64,000 bases of DNA from Aestuariispira insulae (GCF_003385955.1 NZ_QRDW01000013.1:26477-90476), one strand, 5' to 3'; numbered from the stretch's first letter, positions 16,988 to 25,610 are shown. The notes: generated by a model not told the origin, from the sequence alone. Numbers and translations are program-made.

Positions 16988-17878
16988 TTAAACGGGCCTT
17001 TGCCCGTGGGCCCATTCCTCAGCCACATCAAAAAACGCCTGCACCACCCGGCGACGCAGATTAGGCCTCAGGCAAAACAGCTTTTCAGGATGGTTTTCCG
17101 GGGCTTCCAGAATGGGCACTCGGCGCACTTTTTCCTGGCGCTTGCTGGCGGCGGAAAGCATGAACCCAACCCCCATGCCTTCGGCGACCGCCTCATAAAC
17201 GGCTTCACGGGTTTCCAGGGATACCATCGGCTCCAAACGCAATCCCGCCCGCGCCAGACAATCATCGACCGTCCTTTGCGTAATTGACGCCCCATTGCGG
17301 AAAATCACAGGATAATCAGCTAACTCCCGAAAACTGACACTTGCCTGTTGCGCCAGCGGATGATGTTCCGGCACCAGGCAGTCCAGCCGTTGATCAATGA
17401 GGTGCACCATATGCAGCTTCTCATCTTCCGGTGGGTTGGTCAGGATCGCCAAATCGGCCTGGCGCTCAAAAATCGCACTAGTCACCCGCCCCCAATTGCC
17501 GAAACGCACATCCAGACGGACCTGTGGATAAAGCCGATTAAACTCAGACAGCAGCTCCACACAAAGCGACGGCGCACCGGAAACAATGCGCAATTCTCCG
17601 GTTTTCAACTCCGCCGATTCCCCCAGGATATGATCGATCACCTCTTCCTGCTCATCCAGGCTGGCGGTCTCACGATAAAGCTGCCGGCCGAGCTTGGTCA
17701 GGCGCACGCCGGTATTGGACCGTTCAAACAGCATCACTCCATAGGATTTTTCCAGGGTGCGGATCTGCGCGGTGATTGCCGGCTGAGTCACCCCCAGCCG
17801 ATTGGCCGCCGCGGAAATATTGGAGAGCCTGGCTACCGCATTGAAGGCCCGGATCTGGGAATAATTAAACTTGGCCAT
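16988..17878 (-). CDS. LysR family regulator next to phosphonate-ester genes
   Basis: This 296-aa protein has an N-terminal HTH (ISAAANRLGVTQPAITAQIRTLEKSYGVMLFERSNTG) and a complete effector domain ending FCLRPNLRRRVVQAFFDVAEEW. It is transcribed divergently from the phosphodiesterase/HAD operon, with 141 bases between the starts. LysR proteins in this position in phosphonate clusters usually control the neighbouring hydrolase genes. ATG 17878 starts MAKFNYSQI; a start at 17905 is possible. A palindrome in the gap is a candidate site. Confidence 0.9.
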   Translation of the reverse strand: MAKFNYSQIRAFNAVARLSNISAAANRLGVTQPAITAQIRTLEKSYGVMLFERSNTGVRLTKLGRQLYRETASLDEQEEVIDHILGESAELKTGELRIVSGAPSLCVELLSEFNRLYPQVRLDVRFGNWGRVTSAIFERQADLAILTNPPEDEKLHMVHLIDQRLDCLVPEHHPLAQQASVSFRELADYPVIFRNGASITQRTVDDCLARAGLRLEPMVSLETREAVYEAVAEGMGVGFMLSAASKRQEKVRRVPILEAPENHPEKLFCLRPNLRRRVVQAFFDVAEEWAHGQRPV

Positions 17879-17933
17879 AACTGCCCAATCCCGCTTGCTG
17901 ACCACCAGGATGATGCAAAATCCAATGGCGGTA

Positions 17934-17946
17934 TAAGAAATTCTTA
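17934..17946. promoter_or_regulatory. Palindrome TAAGAA-A-TTCTTA, candidate LysR site
   Basis: This is a perfect 6-bp dyad with a one-base centre, midway between the divergent LysR gene and the phosphodiesterase gene. ATAAGAAA recurs at about 17969. AT-rich dyads of this sort are common LysR targets. Confidence 0.4.
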
Positions 17947-18019
17947 GAATGATAAGTCAAACTGAAACGAATATTGATATAAGAAAGACAGGAAGAGAAG
18001 GCAAATCCGGAACCGAACC

Positions 18020-18871
18020 ATGTTGAAATTCATCCATCTGACCGATACCCATCTGGTGGGGCAAGGAGTCCGCCTCTATGGCCTGGATCCGCATCAGCGC
18101 CTGAAACAGGCACTGGCGGATATCAATAAACATCACGGGGATGCCCATTCCATCGTGATTACCGGGGATCTCACCAATTGGGGCGGGGAAGACGAATATC
18201 AGGCCCTGGCCGATGCCCTGGCGTTATCGCGCCTGCCGGTTCGCTTAATCCTTGGCAATCATGATCATCGCGCCCGGTTCCGAAATGCCTTTCCAGACGC
18301 CATGGCTGATGAAAACGGCTATGTCCAAGACGTGACAGACACAGATTTCGGCCGGATGATTTTTCTGGATACCCTGATGGAAGGCACTCATGCGGGCTGG
18401 CTCTGCGAAGAAAGACTCAATTGGCTTGGTGCGCGCCTGAAAGAAACCGGCGGGCCGGTCTATCTCTTCATGCACCATCCCCCCTTTGATATCGGCATGC
18501 CCGGCATGGACCAATATGGCTTGATCCAGAAGGAGGAATTTAAAGCGGTGATCCATCCGTACAAATCCCGCATCCGTCAGATTTTCTTCGGCCATATCCA
18601 CCGGCCAATTCACGGCGAATGGCTCGGCATCCCGTTCAGCACCCTGCGCGGCACCAACCATCAGGTCTGGATGGATCTGGAAGGGCGGGCCGATGGCAAC
18701 CTGCCCATGTCCTACGAGCGGCCGGCTTATGGCGTGGTTCTCATAGATCAGACAATCACCCTGATACACGAGCATGACTATCTCTATGATGACGAGATTT
18801 ACCTGGGCGACCCGCCGGAAGGGCTGAGCGAATATGACTATGCCACCACCGGGTTCGATCACCATGAATGA
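18020..18871 (+). CDS. GpdQ-like binuclear metallophosphoesterase
   Basis: All five calcineurin-type metal motifs are present in order: LTDTHL (Asp9, His11), GDLTNWG, GNHDH, HHPPFDIG and FGHIHRPIHG. The 283-aa length and motif spacing fit the GpdQ/CpdA class, which cleaves phosphodiesters such as glycerophosphodiesters or cyclic nucleotides. It overlaps the HAD gene by 8 bases and faces the phosphonate monoester hydrolase gene. A plausible task is opening phosphodiester or phosphonate ester products. GGAAGAGAAGG upstream is purine-rich. The exact substrate is unknown. Confidence 0.9.
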   Translation: MLKFIHLTDTHLVGQGVRLYGLDPHQRLKQALADINKHHGDAHSIVITGDLTNWGGEDEYQALADALALSRLPVRLILGNHDHRARFRNAFPDAMADENGYVQDVTDTDFGRMIFLDTLMEGTHAGWLCEERLNWLGARLKETGGPVYLFMHHPPFDIGMPGMDQYGLIQKEEFKAVIHPYKSRIRQIFFGHIHRPIHGEWLGIPFSTLRGTNHQVWMDLEGRADGNLPMSYERPAYGVVLIDQTITLIHEHDYLYDDEIYLGDPPEGLSEYDYATTGFDHHE

Positions 18872-19643
18872 CAATCAACCGAGCCCCATGGGCATAAGAC
18901 CCGACAAGCTTGAGGATTACCGTCTTCTCCTGGACCGTCAGGAACGCATCCTGTGTGACTTGGACGGTTGCCTGATCCAGGACGGAAAAGCCATAGACGG
19001 TGCTGCGGCATTGGTGGATCGTTACCGCCAGAAATTCCGCATTCTTTCCAATAATTCTACCGACACGCCGCAAACTCTGGCCCGAAAGCTGGACGGTTAT
19101 GGCATTGAGATCGATCCGGTCCAGATCATCCTGGCCGGTAGCGCTGCCGTAGATCTGTTGGCAAAGGATTATCCAGGTGCGCGCATTTTATTGCTGGCCA
19201 GCCCGGCCATTGAAGATTACGCAAAAAAACAAGGGTTGAGACCAATTGCACCTGCCGATGCCGATGAATTGCCGGACTTGGTGCTGATCTGCCGGGATAC
19301 CGCCTTCAGCTATGAAAGTGTGCAGACAGTGATCGAACTGGTCAGCCGGGGCATTCCTTATTACGCCGCCAATCCGGATTTGACCCATCCCGGCAGGGAC
19401 GGCCTGCCAGTCATTGAAACCGGCCTGATCCTGCAGATGGTACAGATGGCAACCGCCCTGAAACCAAAAGCCGTAATCGGTAAACCGGAACCGGATTTAT
19501 TCCTGGCCGCGTTGGAAAATGTAGCACCGGCCAATGCGGTCATGATCGGCGACAATCTCCGCACGGATATGGAGGGGGCAACCCGCCTGCGCATGCCCAA
19601 CATCCGGGTCAGCCCCAACCTCACCGTCGGCTGTCTTCTCTAG
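18864..19643 (+). CDS. HAD-IIA family phosphatase (NagD-like)
   Basis: This 259-aa protein has HAD motif I DLDGCL (Asp32/Asp34), motif II ILSNNST, the Lys of motif III in VIGKPEPDLF and motif IV MIGDNLRTDMEGA. The cap sits between motifs II and III as in NagD/phosphoglycolate phosphatases. ATG 18864 overlaps the preceding stop, indicating coupled translation. It would remove phosphate from a small ester made by the phosphodiesterase or hydrolase beside it. The convergent pehA-like gene stop is 10 bases away. Confidence 0.88.
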   Translation: MNDNQPSPMGIRPDKLEDYRLLLDRQERILCDLDGCLIQDGKAIDGAAALVDRYRQKFRILSNNSTDTPQTLARKLDGYGIEIDPVQIILAGSAAVDLLAKDYPGARILLLASPAIEDYAKKQGLRPIAPADADELPDLVLICRDTAFSYESVQTVIELVSRGIPYYAANPDLTHPGRDGLPVIETGLILQMVQMATALKPKAVIGKPEPDLFLAALENVAPANAVMIGDNLRTDMEGATRLRMPNIRVSPNLTVGCLL

Positions 19644-19652
19644 CCGCCCCTG

Positions 19653-21179
19653 TCAGCGGTCAGGGTCGACTACCACGCCGCCTAGCGACACCATCATCCC
19701 ATCAAGCGCGCCATAAGCATGCACCATCCGCCAGGTCAGCAATTTCTGCGCATATTTCAGCATCACCGGTGCATAAGCCGGATCACCGGCAAGATTCCTG
19801 GTCTCATCCGGGTCCTCAACCAAATCATAAAGAATGGCTGTAAGGCCGCTGAAATGTATGTATTTATAGTGTTCATCCCGGATCCATAATGCCGCGCATT
19901 GATCCGAACGCAGGCCAAACTTCCGTTCCGCCTTCTTGGTGATCACATTGCGGAAATCAATCTGGCCGCAGGCATGATCGCGCCAGCCATCAGCCTCTAC
20001 CCCTTTGAGGAATGGCACCAGGGAACGCCCGTCACATTGATGCGGAATTTCAAGGCCGCAGAGATCCAGGATCGTCGGCATGATATCCACAGCCTCGGTG
20101 AAGTGATCCACCTGCACGCCCCGGGCAGCACGCCGCCCGCCCTTGATCATCAGCGGGATATGGAAGCTCTTTTCGAAAATGCTGGCCTTGCCCAAAAGCC
20201 CGTGATCGCCCATCTGCTCGCCATGGTCCGAGGTCAGGATAATGGTGGTATCTTCGTAAATCCCTTTCTCTTTGAGGGATTGAACAAGGCGTCCGATATG
20301 ATGATCCACCTCCGTGATCAGGGCCAGATAGGTTGCCTTGATCTGCTGGAAATCCTCTTCCGTCAGGTCACGCAGGGGCCGGTCCTCGACCCCTTTCAGG
20401 AAATTCGACAGGCTGACATATTCCTGGAAGAAACCGATAGCCGGATGCTGCGCCCGTTCATCGGCCACCGTCTTCGCGCCAACTGGCTTTGGCAGCGTCA
20501 CATCCCTATAAAGGTCACAATAAGGCTCCGGCGCGATAAAAGGCGGATGAGGGCGAAGGAAACTGGCATGCACAAAAAACGGGGCATCGCCTGCAAATTC
20601 CAGATGATCGATCACCTTATCCATCAACCAGGCGGTCTCGCTATCCTCGGCTTTGAACACCGAAGGCTGGGCGGAAAGCCCCTTGCCGTCATCAGGGTTT
20701 GCCGGCGCGTAAATGCCATAGCCCGGTTCCGTCACATCATAGCCCATGCGCTTCAAATAAGCCGCCCAGTCCAGGCTATGTTCCGGAAAGGCCTGTGCCA
20801 CGGTAAAACCCGGTAGCGGCCCTTCATAGGTGGTCAGGCTCGGATCATCGGGCGGCAGATAGCGCGGATCGGGTGTGGTATCCGTATAGCCAAACAACAT
20901 CGGGTCATAGCCCGCCTTGCGCATTTCCAACGCAATATTGGTGAAAGATGCGTCCAACGGCGTACCATTGGTGATCATCCGGTGATTGGTCGGATACATA
21001 CCCGTCAGCAGGCTGGCCCGCGACGGCCCGCAAGGTACCGCATTATTGTAATGTTTCCGGAACAGAACCCCATCAGCGGCCAGCGCATCCATATGCGGCG
21101 TCTTCACAGCAGGATGGCCCATGCAGGCCAGACTATCCGCCCGCGTCTGGTCGATGGTGATCAACAATACCCGTTTCAT
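19653..21179 (-). CDS. pehA: Phosphonate monoester hydrolase / sulfatase-like hydrolase (alkaline phosphatase superfamily)
   Basis: The 508-aa enzyme opens VLLITIDQTRADSLACMG with metal ligand Asp10. It holds the formylglycine motif VPCGPSRASLLTGMYP, where Cys50 would be converted to the catalytic formylglycine. Downstream it has ILTSDHGEQMGDHGLLGK with the Asp-His metal ligands. There is no signal peptide, so the enzyme should be cytoplasmic like the rhizobial and Burkholderia enzymes. These cleave phosphonate monoesters and, promiscuously, diesters and sulfates. It needs a formylglycine-generating enzyme; the FGE-fold protein at 36309 lacks active cysteines. Weak PhoB-like half-sites lie upstream. 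Confidence 0.85.
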   Translation of the reverse strand: MKRVLLITIDQTRADSLACMGHPAVKTPHMDALAADGVLFRKHYNNAVPCGPSRASLLTGMYPTNHRMITNGTPLDASFTNIALEMRKAGYDPMLFGYTDTTPDPRYLPPDDPSLTTYEGPLPGFTVAQAFPEHSLDWAAYLKRMGYDVTEPGYGIYAPANPDDGKGLSAQPSVFKAEDSETAWLMDKVIDHLEFAGDAPFFVHASFLRPHPPFIAPEPYCDLYRDVTLPKPVGAKTVADERAQHPAIGFFQEYVSLSNFLKGVEDRPLRDLTEEDFQQIKATYLALITEVDHHIGRLVQSLKEKGIYEDTTIILTSDHGEQMGDHGLLGKASIFEKSFHIPLMIKGGRRAARGVQVDHFTEAVDIMPTILDLCGLEIPHQCDGRSLVPFLKGVEADGWRDHACGQIDFRNVITKKAERKFGLRSDQCAALWIRDEHYKYIHFSGLTAILYDLVEDPDETRNLAGDPAYAPVMLKYAQKLLTWRMVHAYGALDGMMVSLGGVVVDPDR

Positions 21180-21224
21180 CTGGAATATCCTTTTGCCTGT
21201 CGCGCCCCGTTATGCCGTGATTTG

Positions 21225-21242
21225 GTGTCAGATATTTGACAA
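21225..21242 (-). promoter_or_regulatory. Weak PhoB-like half-sites upstream of pehA
   Basis: On the minus strand TTGTCAA and CTGACAC stand 11 bases apart (7-4-7 layout), 46-63 bases upstream of the hydrolase start. Each matches CTGTCAT at only about five of seven bases, so the call is tentative. Confidence 0.25.
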
Positions 21243-21441
21243 GGCCCGGAAACAATATTTCTTACCATGATCCGACGCGATCAAGGTATCAACATTGCGA
21301 CCTTTTGAACCGATAGACAAAAGCCCGGACCGGCGCAATCGTCTCTTTTCCCGACAGTCCAATTTCTATCGCAACCATAATCAATATTTTTGTAACTAAT
21401 TATACTGCCTCAAAAAATCACATTTCAGCAATGAAATCCCA

Positions 21442-21470
21442 TTGACGGTGAGAATGATTCTCAATATTAA
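21442..21470 (+). promoter_or_regulatory. Sigma-70 promoter with a Fur-type palindrome filling the spacer
   Basis: A -35 TTGACG (21442-21447) and -10 TATTAA (21465-21470) are separated by 17 bases. That spacer is almost entirely the perfect 7-1-7 palindrome TGAGAATGATTCTCA (21449-21463), a classic Fur box half-site arrangement. A repressor bound here would block RNA polymerase directly. It lies 50 bases before the serine kinase-like gene and has a twin at 31990-32018. The rest of the 21180-21519 gap holds the opposite pehA promoter and no gene. Confidence 0.75.
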
Positions 21471-21519
21471 CAACTACCGGAAGTAAACGATCTGCCAAGA
21501 TTTTAAAGAGGAGGTTACT

Positions 21520-21933
21520 TTGTCTTCCGTTGAGCTTATGGCCGTCGATGATCTACGGCCTACAGAATGGATCAAGAAACGCCGTGCGGCGCGCTTGGCC
21601 CATACAATAGAATCGTCCGGTATCTGGCGATGTCCGATCTGCATTGAAGCGGAAAGCCTGTTTGTCATGGATGGTCATCATCGGCTGGAGGTGGCAAAAA
21701 TGCTGGGTCTGTTGCGGGTGCCGGTGCTGCGCCTCAGCTATAACGATATTCCAGTGATCAGCCGAAAAAGCGGTTTCAACGTCACCCCGGACCAACTGCG
21801 GGAACGCGCAGCCAAAGGTCTGCTCTATCCCTACAAAACCACCCGGCATCTGTTTCCAGCAGGGCTTGTCGCCTGCCAGGTCCCAATCACCCTTCTTCGC
21901 CAGCCAGCCGACACCATCCGGCAAGCCGCCTAA
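21520..21933 (+). CDS. ParB/sulfiredoxin-fold protein, SbnI/SerK-like (candidate free-serine kinase)
   Basis: The 137-aa protein has the ParB-like core VELMAVDDLRP, HTIESSGIWRCPI and FVMDGHHRLEVAKMLGLLRVPV. The DGHHR motif (Asp51-Arg55) and this short single-domain form are those of SerK and the N-terminal part of SbnI. These make O-phospho-L-serine for 2,3-diaminopropionate synthesis, which fits the SbnA- and SbnB-like genes downstream. The start is TTG at 21520, supported by AGGAGG five bases upstream. It is the first gene of the iron-regulated operon. Kinase activity is inferred. A DNA-binding or regulatory role like that proposed for SbnI is possible. Confidence 0.7.
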   Translation: MSSVELMAVDDLRPTEWIKKRRAARLAHTIESSGIWRCPICIEAESLFVMDGHHRLEVAKMLGLLRVPVLRLSYNDIPVISRKSGFNVTPDQLRERAAKGLLYPYKTTRHLFPAGLVACQVPITLLRQPADTIRQAA

Positions 21934-22060
21934 TCCACATCACAAAATTCGACCAGAATTATTCAAACCGTTTGCTGCGCCCAGAACATAGAAAAATGCG
22001 GGCCGTGACCGGTTGAGGGGACAATGTTGAGTTTTCCATTAAAAAGCCCAGAGGTATGCC

Positions 22061-23143
22061 ATGTTGGCCTTGGAAGAAAACACACTCGCCCCTCACTATC
22101 CTGTTGAAGCACCGGTCCCTCAGACCGTTGCCCTCTATGAACTGGACCGGTCTGAAAAAGCCGCGATCGAACGATTGATCGACATGCTGGCCCCCCGGTT
22201 TTCCATGGTGGAAAGTTCGGATTTTGCCGAGGAATGCGCCATTCATGCCCAGGAACTGCCCATTGGCCTGCGGCGCTTCCTGTATCATTTCAAAACCTTG
22301 CAGTTACGCAAGGGAACCGCTCTGATCCGGGGTTATCAGATGCAGGATCACCGCATCGGTGACACCCCGTCCCATTGGGACATGCCCTGGGAAAACCCCA
22401 AGGTTCTGCGCGAAGAAATCTATCAATGCTTGATCACCGCCCTGGTGGGCGACATCTTCGGTTGGGTCACCCAGGAAAATGGCCGCTTCATGCGCCATAT
22501 CGTACCGATCAAGAAAGATGCCTATGAACAACTGGGCGCGGGCAGTGCGGTCGATCTGGTCTGGCATAATGAAGAGGCCTTCCATGAGCGGCGCGCCACC
22601 TTCCTCTCGCTGCTTTGTTACCGCAATGAGGAACAGGCCCGGACCATTACCTGTTCCATCGATGATTTCGAGCTTGATCCCAGCCAGGAAAACCTCCTGC
22701 GCCAGAAGCGTTTTGTCATCCAGCCGGACAAGGCCCACCTGCCGGAGCAGAATGACAGCCAGCATTGGCAGCTGAGTGACGAGCAATTCTCCCTGATTAA
22801 ATCCCATATGGAAAACCCGCCAGTGATTCCGGCCATCTACGGTCCCGCCTGGGAACGTTTCATCCAGGTGGACCAGGCCTTTATGGAGGTGGTGGACAAT
22901 GACCCCGCCACAAAGGCGGCCATCGACGGGCTTTATGAGAAATTCGACCGGCATAAGGCTGAAATCGTCATGCAGCCGGGCGATCTTGTCATCATCGACA
23001 ATGACAAAGCTGTTCACGGCCGCTCGAAATACAAGCCCAATTACGGCCCCCGCCAGCGTTGGATCCGCCGGGTGAATGTCACCGCAGATATCCGCAAGAC
23101 CCAGGATTACCGCGCCAATACGCGTTCGCGACAGCTTTATTGA
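22061..23143 (+). CDS. Fe(II)/2-oxoglutarate-dependent amino-acid hydroxylase (clavaminate synthase-like)
   Basis: This 360-aa protein matches the layout of the VioC/AsnO/OrfP-type amino-acid beta-hydroxylases. The iron triad is His169-x-Glu171 in WHNEEAF and His319 in AVHGRSKY, and the 2-oxoglutarate-binding Arg is in QRWIRRVNVT. FLSLLCYRNEEQARTI is also characteristic. HxE instead of HxD is the form used by this branch. The likely substrate is a free amino acid such as Arg, Lys, Asn or Asp. It may install a hydroxyl that serves as metal ligand. The SbnB-type reaction next in the operon would release 2-oxoglutarate, its cosubstrate. Confidence 0.82.
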   Translation: MLALEENTLAPHYPVEAPVPQTVALYELDRSEKAAIERLIDMLAPRFSMVESSDFAEECAIHAQELPIGLRRFLYHFKTLQLRKGTALIRGYQMQDHRIGDTPSHWDMPWENPKVLREEIYQCLITALVGDIFGWVTQENGRFMRHIVPIKKDAYEQLGAGSAVDLVWHNEEAFHERRATFLSLLCYRNEEQARTITCSIDDFELDPSQENLLRQKRFVIQPDKAHLPEQNDSQHWQLSDEQFSLIKSHMENPPVIPAIYGPAWERFIQVDQAFMEVVDNDPATKAAIDGLYEKFDRHKAEIVMQPGDLVIIDNDKAVHGRSKYKPNYGPRQRWIRRVNVTADIRKTQDYRANTRSRQLY

Positions 23144-23188
23144 TCGCGCTGTCAGAATTCCCAAACAAAAATCAAAGAGGCTTACCCC

Positions 23189-24211
23189 ATGACCACTGTT
23201 GTCATCCCCGAAGACCTGCATAAAGCAGACGATCTCGATCATTCCGTCACCCTGCTCAGCCGCGAGGATATTGCCAAGATCGCGCTCGACCACAAAACCC
23301 TGCTCTCCACCATTGAAACGGCCCTTGGTGATCTTGGTCGCGGCCAGGCGTTGAACCCGACCAAGATCGAAATGGAATCCCCAGGCCAGAAAGCCATGGC
23401 TTATGCCATGCTGGGCGCGCAAAGCGACCCCGCAACGGTGGGCATGAAACTGTCTTACAAATTCTTCGGTGGGCCCAAGCGCCAGATGCAGCGCTATTAC
23501 ACCACCCTGCTGATATTTGATGATGCCACCGGCCAACCGCTGGCTTTGGCGGATTGTTCCTGGATCACCGCCGCCAGGACTCCCGCCGTATCCGCGCTGA
23601 TGGCAAGGGCCGCCATGCCCCGCCATGCGAAAAAAGCCTTGATCGTCGGGTCGGGCATGCAAGCGCAATATGCCGGCCCGATGCTGCTGGAAGCGATTCC
23701 ACAGCTGGAGGAAATCGCCCTTTTTGGCCGCTATGAAACCGGTTTGGAAAAGGCTCAGGCCTTTTTCACTCAATGCCATCCGGGCCAAAGCCTGAAAATC
23801 GCACCGGATCTGGAAATGGCGGCCCGCGAGGCCGACATCCTCATCGGGGTTTCCGGCCCGGCCTCCCTGGATCAGGTCCAGGCCGATTGGCTGAAACCCG
23901 GCGCGCTGAGCCTGTTGGTTGGATATGGGTTAAACGCAGATTGCTTCCACAAGGCTGATTACCGGATCGCCACATCGGAAGAACAGATGCACGTGACCGG
24001 CACCGATTTCGCGCTGCCTGACGGTTCTTTCCCCAAGATCAATGCGGAACTGCCGGATATCCTGGCTGGGAACAAACCAGCGCGGATCCATGATGAACAG
24101 AAGGTCTTTGCCTATAACAGCGGCCTGGTGATCACCGATGTGGCCGTTGGCCGCGCGCTTTACAACGCCGCTGTGGCGCAGGGCCTGGGACGGAAGATTT
24201 CCTTATGGTAA
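23189..24211 (+). CDS. SbnB-like ornithine cyclodeaminase/mu-crystallin family dehydrogenase
   Basis: The 340-aa protein has the family Rossmann motif ALIVGSGMQAQYAGPMLLEAI near residue 150, the preceding TAARTPAVSALMARAAM, and the C-terminal GLVITDVAVGRALYNAAVAQGLG. SbnB oxidatively hydrolyses the adduct of phosphoserine and glutamate with NAD, giving L-2,3-diaminopropionate and 2-oxoglutarate. Assignment to SbnB rather than ornithine cyclodeaminase rests on the SbnA- and SbnI-like genes in the same operon. AAAGAGGC precedes the ATG. Its end overlaps the decarboxylase start by 7 bases. Confidence 0.8.
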   Translation: MTTVVIPEDLHKADDLDHSVTLLSREDIAKIALDHKTLLSTIETALGDLGRGQALNPTKIEMESPGQKAMAYAMLGAQSDPATVGMKLSYKFFGGPKRQMQRYYTTLLIFDDATGQPLALADCSWITAARTPAVSALMARAAMPRHAKKALIVGSGMQAQYAGPMLLEAIPQLEEIALFGRYETGLEKAQAFFTQCHPGQSLKIAPDLEMAAREADILIGVSGPASLDQVQADWLKPGALSLLVGYGLNADCFHKADYRIATSEEQMHVTGTDFALPDGSFPKINAELPDILAGNKPARIHDEQKVFAYNSGLVITDVAVGRALYNAAVAQGLGRKISLW

Positions 24212-25602
24212 ATCTGGCGCAATCAAGCCCAGCGGAGGGAGAGCCTCTCTCCCTCCCCGCCCAGATTGATCCGCGGATCACCCGGCTGCTCCGGGAGACA
24301 GGCTTTATCCGGGCCCTGAAATCGGGCTTTGGCGGACCGGTCCATTTGCTCTTCCCGGAAATTTTCAGGGACACCATTTCCCGCTTCGAAGACGTGCTGG
24401 ACCAGCGAGCCCTTCACTATCATCTGATGTTCGCCAAGAAGGCCAACAAGGCCGAAAGCTTTGTCCAGGAAAGCGCCCTGGCCGGGATTGGCCTGGATGC
24501 AGCGACTGTGGAAGAAGCCGCCAATGCCATGGCCAACGGGATCCGTCCCGACCATATCGGCATCAGCGGTCCGGCCAAAAGTGATATCCTGCTGGCGCTG
24601 GCCGCCCAGCAGGGATTTCTCATCGCCCTAGACAGTCCGGATGAACTGGACCGGGCCTCGTTTATCGCCAGGCGGGTTGGCAGGCCGCTGCGCGCGCTCA
24701 TAAGGCTGACTCCCGAAAGCCAGGAAAAATCCCGTTTCGGCATCGCCGCCGCTCGGCTGTCCCTTATGCTGGACAGACTGGATGATGGGATTCAACTGGA
24801 AGGCTTGTCTTTCCATCTATCCGGCTATTCCATCCCGGAACGTGCCGAGGCGGCTTTTACCACAGCCCGGTTGCTTCTAAAACTCCGGCAGGATTTCCCA
24901 AACTGCCGCAAACTTGATATCGGCGGCGGATTGCCGGTTTCCTACTGTCGTGAAACTGACTGGCAGACCTTCCTGGATCGGGAACAGCCCGGGGATTTCC
25001 ACGGCAACAAACGTTTCTCAGGCTATTACCCCTACCACCAGCCCCATGATGGCCCATCCGCCCTGGCCGCCATCCTCGATACAAAGCCGTCCGGTCAAAC
25101 CCATAGCCTGGCCGCGCTTTTGAAAGAAACCGGGATCGAGCTATTGCTGGAACCGGGCCGGGCGCTGCTCGACCAGGCTGGGATCACGCTATTCTCTGTC
25201 CAGGGCGTCAAGGATCGGGGCGATTACGGCATCATCACCGCCGATGGCACCAGCTTTAGCCTGTCCGAACAATGGTTCGACAGTGAGTTTCTGCCCGACC
25301 CGCTGCTGCTGCCTGCCAGACCAGAGGCGCCATCACCGTACCCGGCCTCGATCGGGGGTGTCAGTTGCCTGGATTCCGACATGCTGACCTGGCGCAAAAT
25401 TTCCTTTCCGCAAAAACCACGGCGCGGCGACATCCTCTGTTACCCGAACACCGCCGGTTATCAAATGGATTCCAACGAAAGCGAATTTCACGGACTGCCC
25501 CTGCCCCGGAAAATTGCCGTGGGACTGAATGCACCGGATTTCACCTGGTGCCTGGATGAAACCTATTGTGCCGCCACCGCCGGCATCGACATTCAAGGAT
25601 GA
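24205..25602 (+). CDS. Fold III PLP-dependent decarboxylase (SbnH / diaminopimelate-ornithine decarboxylase family)
   Basis: This 465-aa protein has the PLP Lys79 in MFAKKANKAES, LSFHLSG for the ring-stacking His, the phosphate-binding KLDIGGGLPVSY, LLEPGRAL and the catalytic Cys region SCLDSDML. The C-terminal GDILCYPNTAGYQMD supplies the dimer-interface Tyr. In staphyloferrin B synthesis SbnH decarboxylates a citryl-diaminopropionate intermediate, and this protein could act likewise on a Dap or hydroxy-amino-acid conjugate. It is coupled by overlap to the SbnB-like gene and lies 8 bases before the SbnA-like gene. Confidence 0.82.
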   Translation: MVNLAQSSPAEGEPLSLPAQIDPRITRLLRETGFIRALKSGFGGPVHLLFPEIFRDTISRFEDVLDQRALHYHLMFAKKANKAESFVQESALAGIGLDAATVEEAANAMANGIRPDHIGISGPAKSDILLALAAQQGFLIALDSPDELDRASFIARRVGRPLRALIRLTPESQEKSRFGIAAARLSLMLDRLDDGIQLEGLSFHLSGYSIPERAEAAFTTARLLLKLRQDFPNCRKLDIGGGLPVSYCRETDWQTFLDREQPGDFHGNKRFSGYYPYHQPHDGPSALAAILDTKPSGQTHSLAALLKETGIELLLEPGRALLDQAGITLFSVQGVKDRGDYGIITADGTSFSLSEQWFDSEFLPDPLLLPARPEAPSPYPASIGGVSCLDSDMLTWRKISFPQKPRRGDILCYPNTAGYQMDSNESEFHGLPLPRKIAVGLNAPDFTWCLDETYCAATAGIDIQG

Positions 25603-25610
25603 GATTAATC

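Noticed and set aside
22061..23143. Taurine dioxygenase (TauD)
   Set aside because: The HxE triad, WHNEEAF and the C-terminal RWIRRVNVT fit amino-acid hydroxylases, and no taurine transport genes are nearby.
22304..23788. A 494-codon minus-strand frame over the hydroxylase and SbnB-like genes
   Set aside because: Composition is antisense-like, and the plus-strand genes have full catalytic motifs.
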